Notes under the pieces: model-generated | What the model was told of the DNA's origin: nothing | Databases searched by the model: none | Seen by the model: the letters and a program-made list of their open reading frames with translations, nothing else | Origin: an uncultured bacterium | GTDB taxonomy: Bacteria; Cyanobacteriota; Vampirovibrionia; Gastranaerophilales; Gastranaerophilaceae | Assembly (NCBI GenBank): GCA_948742005.1 | Contig: CAPYQR010000072.1 | Location: 1-7,967 of the forward strand | Direction: 5' to 3' | DNA: 7,967 bases | Shown here: positions 1-5,478 of the stretch, piece by piece | How the letters are laid out: each line of letters starts with the position of its first letter | Numbering within the stretch: the first letter of the stretch is position 1 | Made by a program: the position numbers and the translations under genes

Positions 1-697
1 CTACAAAGACGCGCTTGATTCGGTTATTAAAAAATATCCCGATTTTAATTACGGCTTACATTTAAATTCAAATGAGTGCAATTCAAGTTTTGGTTTTGTG
101 CGTATTTTATTTAAATCTTTCAATAAAAGCTATTTAGAAAAAATCGAAAAAGAATTTAAATCTCAAATTGAACAGGCACTTAATGACGGAATTAAAATAA
201 CTTATCTTAATTCACATGTCCATATCCATTCAATTCCTAATATTTTCAAAATTGTTGCAAAATTAGCAGATAAATACAATATTAATTCAATACGAATGCA
301 AAATGAAAAATTTTATTTTTCGGATGATGACAATGTTCAAAAAACTATTTTAAGACATTTAAATATTTCTTATTTTGCAAATATAATTAAACATTTTCTT
401 TTGAAAATTTTCACATATTTCAATCAAAAATATTTAAATGAAAATTATTCAAAAAAAATCAAAACAAATAATAATTTTTTAGGAATTTTATACAGCCTGA
501 ATATGGATGAAGACACAATTTTTAAAGGTATTAAAAGTTTAGAAGATAATAATTCAAGCACGGAAATCATCCTGCATCCGACAATTAATACTTCGGATAA
601 GAAAAAATACAAAGAATTTTTGACATTGTTTGATGTTAAATTTAAAAAGAAACTGGAAGATTCAGGATTTGAGTTGATTAATTGGAATAATGTTTAA
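1..697 (+). CDS. YdjC/ChbG-like carbohydrate deacetylase, 5'-truncated by window edge
   Basis: The reading frame is open from base 2, so the gene begins upstream; the GTG at 98 is an internal valine. The visible 231 residues carry YdjC-family landmarks: GLHLN about 18 residues in, HVHIH within LNSHVHIHSIP near residue 75, an SIRM stretch after NIN, and a late LHPT that matches the family's HP motif. In this family (ChbG, HpnK and relatives) an N-terminal Asp and the HxH-type histidines bind a metal used to deacetylate N-acetyl sugars. The Asp lies outside the window, and the family's usual 250-290 residues suggest that roughly 30-60 residues are missing. The substrate cannot be told from the sequence: chitooligosaccharide, hopanoid-linked sugar and cell-surface glycan are all possible. 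The protein is lysine- and asparagine-rich, in line with the AT-rich genome. It ends 21 bases before the arginine decarboxylase gene on the same strand, so the two are probably co-transcribed. Confidence 0.75.
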   Translation, partial: YKDALDSVIKKYPDFNYGLHLNSNECNSSFGFVRILFKSFNKSYLEKIEKEFKSQIEQALNDGIKITYLNSHVHIHSIPNIFKIVAKLADKYNINSIRMQNEKFYFSDDDNVQKTILRHLNISYFANIIKHFLLKIFTYFNQKYLNENYSKKIKTNNNFLGILYSLNMDEDTIFKGIKSLEDNNSSTEIILHPTINTSDKKKYKEFLTLFDVKFKKKLEDSGFELINWNNV

Positions 698-718
698 AGT
701 TTAATTTTTTATGTAATA

Positions 719-2146
719 ATGTTAATTATGACAGGATTAATTAAAAACTCAACAACAATAAAAACTTCAACGCCTTTGCTTAATGCAATGTTGAATTACA
801 AAAAAACACCGATGACAGGTTTTCATATCCCCGGACACAACCGCGGAATCGGATTTAATTCAAAATTTATTAATCTTGTAGGAAAAGATGTTATTCAAAT
901 TGACACAACGGACGAATTTGACGGACTCGGAACACTTCACCCGTCATCAGGAGCAATTGAAGAAGCACAAAAACTTGCTTCTTTAGCATTTAATTCAAAA
1001 AGAACATTTTTTTTAACAGGCGGTTCAACCATTGCTAATCTTGCCTTAGCTTTTGCACTTACCGCGCCTTGTGATGAAGTTCTTGTCGGAAGAAATTGTC
1101 ACAGGTCAGTTTTAACAGGGTTAATTATATCAGGCGCTAAAGTAAACTGGATTATTCCCAAAAAACTCGATAATTGGTCAATTTTTGGCAATATTGAAGC
1201 AAATGCCATAGAAGAAAAATTGAAAAAAAACAGAAATATTAAGCTTGTTTGGATTACAAATCCAACTTACGAGGGGGTTGTATCTGACATTCGTACAATC
1301 AGTGAAATTTGCAAAAAATACAAAGCGGCGTTGATTGTGGATGAAGCCCATGGATGCCTTTGGAATTTTAGCAATGAACTTCCCAATTCAGCACTTGAAT
1401 TAGGTGCGGATGCTGTTGTTCATTCGCTTCACAAAACAGGTGGAGCAATGACACAAGCTTCAATGCTTCATATCTGCAAAAATTCTATTTTTGAAGAAGA
1501 AAGAATTGAACATGCGCTTAAATTGCTTCACACAACAAGCCCGAGTTTACTGCTTCTTGCAAGTTTGGATTCAGCGCGCGCTAATTTAGAATCGCAAGAC
1601 GGGAAAATAATGCTTCAAAATGCAATTGAAAATGCAAAATATTTTAGAAATTGTGCAAAAAATATCAAAAACCTTGAAGTTTTATCAAATAACGAAATTC
1701 AAAACGATTTAACAAAAATTTTTATTAAATTTAATAATTTATCAGGAAAACAGCTTGAAGAAATTCTGGAAAAAGATTACAGAATCGAAGTTGAATCAGC
1801 TTCTGATGAGGGAATTTTATTGTTATCTAATATCGGCGGATTAAAAGAAGAGTTTGATTATTTATTAAATTCATTAAACGATATATCCAAAAAAGATTTT
1901 AAACATTTTAAAACAGACGAAAAAATCATGCCTTTGATTGATCCTGAAATTGTAATGAATTTAAGAGAAGCATATTTTGCACCAAAAGAATATATTAATA
2001 AATTTGACAGTGTCGGAAGAATCTCTAGCGAAGTTGTAGCTCTTTGTCCGCCGGGAATTTCTGTTTTATTGCCCGGAGAATTAATCAAAGAAGAACATTT
2101 ACCTTATTTATTTTCATACGACAAAATTGAAGTAATTAAAGAATAA
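719..2146 (+). CDS. speA: Orn/Lys/Arg decarboxylase (PLP fold type I), probable arginine decarboxylase
   Basis: This is a complete 475-residue protein, the size of the short Bacillus SpeA-type enzymes and lacking the N-terminal wing domain of the large enterobacterial inducible decarboxylases. Family motifs appear in order: FHIPGHNRG (35-43), GGSTIANLA (101-109), NCHRS (126-130, the stacking His), VDEAHG (207-212, Asp208 to the pyridine nitrogen) and SLHKTGG (236-242), where Lys239 is the expected PLP Schiff-base lysine. TSPSLLLLASLDSAR (273-287) follows, and near the C-terminus EAYFAPKE and the PPGISVLLPGE substrate-domain motif (444-454). The enzyme is expected to be cytosolic, converting arginine to agmatine plus CO2 for polyamine synthesis. 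Lysine or ornithine as substrate cannot be excluded, so the symbol is tentative. No Shine-Dalgarno sequence precedes ATG 719 or the in-frame ATG 728, so the start is uncertain by three codons. The gene probably shares a transcript with the upstream deacetylase. Confidence 0.88.
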   Translation: MLIMTGLIKNSTTIKTSTPLLNAMLNYKKTPMTGFHIPGHNRGIGFNSKFINLVGKDVIQIDTTDEFDGLGTLHPSSGAIEEAQKLASLAFNSKRTFFLTGGSTIANLALAFALTAPCDEVLVGRNCHRSVLTGLIISGAKVNWIIPKKLDNWSIFGNIEANAIEEKLKKNRNIKLVWITNPTYEGVVSDIRTISEICKKYKAALIVDEAHGCLWNFSNELPNSALELGADAVVHSLHKTGGAMTQASMLHICKNSIFEEERIEHALKLLHTTSPSLLLLASLDSARANLESQDGKIMLQNAIENAKYFRNCAKNIKNLEVLSNNEIQNDLTKIFIKFNNLSGKQLEEILEKDYRIEVESASDEGILLLSNIGGLKEEFDYLLNSLNDISKKDFKHFKTDEKIMPLIDPEIVMNLREAYFAPKEYINKFDSVGRISSEVVALCPPGISVLLPGELIKEEHLPYLFSYDKIEVIKE

Positions 2147-2177
2147 AACAAAATTGATTCAACCGTTTAATTTTGTT
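2147..2177. terminator. A/T-only inverted repeat at convergent gene ends
   Basis: AACAAAATT (2147-2155) pairs perfectly with AATTTTGTT (2169-2177) around a 13-base loop. It begins directly after the decarboxylase stop and overlaps the last codons of the convergent minus-strand gene. On the minus strand the stem runs into a T-rich tail (TTTTGTTTTATTC), which fits a weak bidirectional terminator. The stem has only one G-C pair per repeat, so it would be unstable. In a genome this AT-rich it could also be chance. Confidence 0.3.
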
Positions 2178-3130
2178 AATTCCGCTTCAATATCGCTATC
2201 CATTATTTCATTTTCATCAACAACATCTTCTTCGTTTTCAATTTTTTGCAACGATTCAATTCCAACAAGATTTTCCAAAATAGCCCGCGAGGTTAAATAC
2301 TCATCTTGTGCTTTTTGCGCTCTGATTTTAGCGCTTCTGTAATAAACATCGGCAATTGTTAATTCTTCTTTTGTTTTGTTTGCACAAAGACGATAGATTT
2401 CTTCTCTTTTTTTGAAATTATCTTTTTCCATTTTATAAATCTGCTGTTTCGTTTTGTAATCCATATATAAATCTATTAATTTTTTTTGAAGAGTGTCAAT
2501 TTTTCTAATCAAAAGAATCATATCAGCATCTGAAACTTTAGAAAATTGATAATTGGTTTCTTTGTCATCTTTCATAAAAGCATTAATCAATCCTCCGCCG
2601 ATTAATGCTCCCGTTGCAACAAAAGGGTCTCCCGCAGCAGTTGCCCCTGCAACGCTTCCAAGATTTGCAATCGGCTTTAAGATTTTTTTAATTGTAGATT
2701 CATCGGGTTTATCTTCATCAGGGTTTGAAAGTTTATAGATTGTATATTTCATTGTTTCGGAGCGCTCCGTTGCAGCATTCCAGAGGATACTTAAGTCAGA
2801 ACTTGTTGTTAATTCATCAAGTTCAAGTTCATAACTTACGTCATTTGCAAGTTTTTTCAAACTCAAATCAGCATAGCTTGTTGTTGCATTAATTTCTTGT
2901 GCTTGATTGCTTGAATATTTTTCATCTTCGATTTGAGCTTTTTTAGAAATTTTATCTTCAGCCTGCTTAAGATTGGCTTGTTTTCTTTCTTCAACCGTAT
3001 TAGAGTTTCCCATTCTGCCCATCAAATCACGAGGAACTCTGACTTCATCAAACGTTAGCGCTTGTGTTAGAGGAGAAATCGACATGTTTAAAAATAAAAT
3101 TACAGTTGAAGATAAGATTATTTTTTTCAT
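2159..3130 (-). CDS. Secreted TolC-like helical protein (paralogue 2), function unknown
   Basis: This 323-residue protein starts with a Sec signal peptide: MKK, a hydrophobic core (4-14) and likely cleavage after TQA at residue 24. The mature part has a charged helical region (about 45-105), then DLSILWNAATERSETMKY (112-129), which resembles the start of a TolC/outer-membrane-efflux repeat. A glycine/alanine-rich hydrophobic stretch (about 154-186, including GALIGGG) follows, then a long helical hairpin (about 198-294) ending in YLTSRAILENLVG, much like the A-x3-L-x2-L-x-G end of TolC hairpins. The tail is acidic (297-316). No beta-barrel segment is evident and there is only one hairpin, so this is not a standard TolC. 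It is homologous to the adjacent upstream gene. Its ATG overlaps that gene's TGA (ATGA, 3127-3130) and has its own AAGGA site, so the two are translationally coupled. A periplasmic or outer-membrane location is inferred; the family name is tentative. Confidence 0.72.
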   Translation of the reverse strand: MKKIILSSTVILFLNMSISPLTQALTFDEVRVPRDLMGRMGNSNTVEERKQANLKQAEDKISKKAQIEDEKYSSNQAQEINATTSYADLSLKKLANDVSYELELDELTTSSDLSILWNAATERSETMKYTIYKLSNPDEDKPDESTIKKILKPIANLGSVAGATAAGDPFVATGALIGGGLINAFMKDDKETNYQFSKVSDADMILLIRKIDTLQKKLIDLYMDYKTKQQIYKMEKDNFKKREEIYRLCANKTKEELTIADVYYRSAKIRAQKAQDEYLTSRAILENLVGIESLQKIENEEDVVDENEIMDSDIEAELTKLNG

Positions 3131-3141
3131 TTGTCATCCTT
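3127..3141 (-). promoter_or_regulatory. RBS and ATGA stop/start overlap coupling the two TolC-like genes
   Basis: On the minus strand AAGGA (3137-3141) lies six bases before ATG 3130-3128, inside the last codons of the upstream gene. The stop TGA (3129-3127) and the start share bases as ATGA. This arrangement normally couples translation of two proteins made in a fixed ratio. Confidence 0.8.
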
Positions 3142-4035
3142 ATTGTCTTTTTTATTATCTTTATCGGATTCCTCATCAGGCAGAGCTACATCAACAACTT
3201 TTTTTTCATAATTTAAATCATTTTTATCAACATTTTGCAAAGTTAAATCAAACTGTGCAACATTTAAATTTTTAACAGTGTCGCGCCCTGCAAGGCGAAT
3301 CAGCGCCATTTGATATTTTTTAACTTCTTGTTTTAAACGATATTCTTCAATTAATTCTTCTTCCCACTGTGCGGAAGTTATTGAAATATCTAAAGAATTG
3401 CTGTTATCAAGAGCATCTGCGTAGTTTTTATTGTGCAATAAAAGCTGTTCGCGGCATTTTTTGAGTTTTGTGAGCGCGCCTTTATATTTAAAATAATCAA
3501 CAATGATTTCATCTTGCAAATCTTCAACCAAAGAAGCCAGTTCGATTGCTTCTGTGTCTGTGATTGAGGGGTTGGATAATTTTTCATTATTTTCTTTATT
3601 AATTAAAGAATTTGCAATTCTTCCCGCGGCATAGCTTCCTGATTGGATTCCATAATTCATGCCCAAAAAAGAAGGCAATAGCGCAGCACCTGAAATAACA
3701 GCGCTCATTGTTTTTGCAAGCATGGATGAATGAACACGTCTTTGCGAAGCGGGAATTGCAAGTTTTTTCAAACAAAATCCAATCATGGGGTTGTTGTTAA
3801 CCGTTGCGTTCCACAAAAGCTCAATATCTTCTAAATCTGCCTGTTGTTGAATATTAATTTGATTTTGCGCTTCAAGTGTACTGTCAACAAATAAAGAACC
3901 TTTTAAAACTTCCACTTTTTCTTTATATTTAATATCAAAATTCTGCACTTTTTCAAGTTCCACCGAATCCAGAGCAAATGAAAAAGGGAATATTAAATTA
4001 AATATTAATAAACTTGCGCTTAGTTTCCTTATCAT
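3127..4035 (-). CDS. Secreted TolC-like helical protein (paralogue 1), function unknown
   Basis: This 302-residue protein has an N-terminal signal peptide (MIRK, hydrophobic core 5-18, likely cleavage after SFA at residue 21). It then shows DLEDIELLWNATVNNNPM (67-84), matching the TolC-type pattern in which a short helix with an NNP turn opens the repeat. A small-residue hydrophobic region (about 105-144) and an extended amphipathic helical hairpin (about 159-250) ending in YQMALIRLAG follow. The last residues form a hydrophilic D/K/N-rich tail (about 287-302). Layout and motifs parallel the next gene, so the pair arose by duplication. The signal peptide and lack of further membrane helices point to the periplasm or outer membrane. 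ATG 4035 has no Shine-Dalgarno sequence but lies six bases after TAATAT, so it may be read from a leaderless transcript. Complete TolC function is unlikely because the barrel and second repeat are not visible. Confidence 0.72.
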   Translation of the reverse strand: MIRKLSASLLIFNLIFPFSFALDSVELEKVQNFDIKYKEKVEVLKGSLFVDSTLEAQNQINIQQQADLEDIELLWNATVNNNPMIGFCLKKLAIPASQRRVHSSMLAKTMSAVISGAALLPSFLGMNYGIQSGSYAAGRIANSLINKENNEKLSNPSITDTEAIELASLVEDLQDEIIVDYFKYKGALTKLKKCREQLLLHNKNYADALDNSNSLDISITSAQWEEELIEEYRLKQEVKKYQMALIRLAGRDTVKNLNVAQFDLTLQNVDKNDLNYEKKVVDVALPDEESDKDNKKDNKDDK

Positions 4036-4050
4036 AACAAAATATTACCA
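4036..4050 (-). promoter_or_regulatory. Candidate extended -10 promoter giving a leaderless transcript
   Basis: In the 66-base gap between the GNAT-like and TolC-like genes, the minus strand reads TGG-TAATAT-TTTGTT-ATG. TGGTAATAT (4042-4050) fits an extended -10 element. The initiation point would fall at or next to the ATG at 4035, which has no Shine-Dalgarno sequence. No good -35 is present. Read-through from the upstream gene is the alternative. Confidence 0.35.
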
Positions 4051-4101
4051 TACAAAATTCAAAACGGCATTTTTATTATGAAAATTTACACAAAAGCCAA
4101 T

Positions 4102-5400
4102 TTAGCTATTTTTTCCTAAATATTTATTAATAACGTCATCCGATAAATACATTATTTTACCATCAAGTTTTAATTCGCTGTTATTTAAAAATTCAGGGTT
4201 TTTTTCTACAATTTTATTTAAATTCTCATCCACAAACCTGAACCCCCGGTTAAACATCCATTTCAGACAACCGGATGCATTATCAAAACTTGATAGCGCA
4301 CGGGTAACCAGAAAACCTCCGCCATCATTTTTCTTTGGGGAAACTTCAGCCCAAACTCTGCCGTTATATCCAAGTTTTTCAGAATCAAGGACAGCTTGTC
4401 TTATTAACATATTTTGAAACTTTTCATATTTACTGTCTGAATAATCATAAAAATGCAAAAGTTCAAGCGAATTGTTTAAATATTTTTCGGGTAATTTAGA
4501 AGCTAATTCAGGATTCATCTTTTCAGGAAAAGCAATTTCTGCGCTCATATAAGGTCCTGCAGATTCTGCCGTGATATTATATCCTCCTGTTTTATTGATT
4601 CTGTTTAAAATAACTTCGATAGGATTATTAGCATCTTTATCTTTTATTTTAAAACGCAAAGGCTTATCAACACATCTTGCAAGATTATTATCAAGCTTTG
4701 AACAACGGTCTTGTAAAATCTCATCTGCTTCATCGGAAGCTGTTCTTAACTTTTCAAGTAATTCTTGTTGAGATTTTGTTATGTCTGAACTGTTTTGTTT
4801 TTTCCACAACTCGTTAAACAAACTATTGTATTTTGAATTCAAGTTGTCGGAATATTCCTCCAATTTAAACAAAGGCATTTTTTCAAGCTCTTCTTTTGTT
4901 TTAATTGCATTGTTATTTTTGGGTAAAACATTGGTTATTGTTTCTTGGAGTTTATTCAAAGTTTTATCGGTATTTTGAAATTTTTCTTTTTGTTCAAAAA
5001 AAGAATCAACTGCTTTTTGATCGGAGAACATGGCAGCGTTGTAGATTTCGCGCTGTTCTTGAGAAAATTTTCCTAAAATATCATCAACCGATTCTTTTGC
5101 TTTTTCGGGTATTTTTTCAGCAATATTTGCGATTTCAAGATTTAAATTGCTGTCAAGGGCTTTATTTAAACCTTTTGCACCTCTGCCTTTATAAATTAAT
5201 CCCGCAAGGGCAAGTAAAGATGCAGATGCCAAAACAAAAAAAGCAAGTTTTTTCTTTTTGGAAGCTTTTGCTTTGGGATTTTTTTCAAATTTATCAGAAA
5301 CAGCATGACTTGCTGTCTTATCAAGATAACCTTGCGGATTATTTTTAACTTTTTCAATATATGCTGCATTTACAGGACTTAAATTATTAATAGGATTCAT
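4102..5400 (-). CDS. Membrane-anchored GNAT-like protein, divergent paralogue with degenerate CoA motif
   Basis: This 432-residue protein starts at ATG 5400, which has GGAG seven bases upstream. A further in-frame TTG at 5430 would place the start on the TATAAT promoter element. Residues 1-21 carry a signature shared with the neighbouring gene. A lysine cluster (KASKKKKL, 45-52) and one membrane segment (about 53-70) follow, then a charged helical linker (about 80-240). The C-terminal domain (about 246-395) aligns with the GNAT-like domain of the neighbour: LPEKYLNNSLEL (303-314), LDSEKLGYNGRVW (338-350) and FNRGFRFVDE (383-392). Where acetyltransferases bind acetyl-CoA with a GxG loop this protein has KYEKFQN (324-330), and the alignment needs a two-residue insertion. 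It may therefore have lost catalysis or bind something else. Function is unknown. It lies 78 bases downstream of its paralogue and seems to have its own promoter. Confidence 0.7.
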   Translation of the reverse strand: MNPINNLSPVNAAYIEKVKNNPQGYLDKTASHAVSDKFEKNPKAKASKKKKLAFFVLASASLLALAGLIYKGRGAKGLNKALDSNLNLEIANIAEKIPEKAKESVDDILGKFSQEQREIYNAAMFSDQKAVDSFFEQKEKFQNTDKTLNKLQETITNVLPKNNNAIKTKEELEKMPLFKLEEYSDNLNSKYNSLFNELWKKQNSSDITKSQQELLEKLRTASDEADEILQDRCSKLDNNLARCVDKPLRFKIKDKDANNPIEVILNRINKTGGYNITAESAGPYMSAEIAFPEKMNPELASKLPEKYLNNSLELLHFYDYSDSKYEKFQNMLIRQAVLDSEKLGYNGRVWAEVSPKKNDGGGFLVTRALSSFDNASGCLKWMFNRGFRFVDENLNKIVEKNPEFLNNSELKLDGKIMYLSDDVINKYLGKNS

Positions 5401-5406
5401 TATTTT

Positions 5407-5427
5407 ACTCCAATTTGCACAATTATA
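5407..5427 (-). promoter_or_regulatory. -10 element and RBS of the divergent GNAT-like gene
   Basis: A perfect TATAAT lies on the minus strand at 5422-5427, and GGAG (5408-5411) is seven bases before ATG 5400. The region at -35 is only a T-tract (minus-strand T8, complement of 5442-5449) and does not match TTGACA. The TTG at 5430 overlaps this promoter, so it is not the start codon. Confidence 0.55.
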
Positions 5428-5478
5428 CAAAACAAATGAAGAAAAAAAATTGCTTTATTTGTACTTTAATATTTAATA

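Noticed and set aside
98..100. GTG as start of the YdjC-like gene
   Set aside because: The frame is open to the window edge, and the GLHLN family motif lies upstream of the GTG.
2973..3275. 100-codon open frame on the + strand across the TolC-like gene junction
   Set aside because: It is antisense to two supported genes with signal peptides; no motif or ribosome binding site was found.
4090..4112. Possible intrinsic terminator after the divergent GNAT-like gene (AGC...GCTTTT on the minus strand)
   Set aside because: The stem is only three or four pairs with a bulge, and there is no long T-run after it.
4905..5348. 147-codon open frame on the + strand
   Set aside because: It lies antisense to the GNAT-like gene, has no recognisable family features or ribosome binding site, and its composition is typical of the complement of a Lys/Glu-rich gene.
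5401..5430. Upstream TTG start that would add ten residues to the divergent GNAT-like protein
   Set aside because: The TTG overlaps the TATAAT element, while ATG 5400 has GGAG at good spacing and gives an N-terminus aligning with the paralogue from residue 1.
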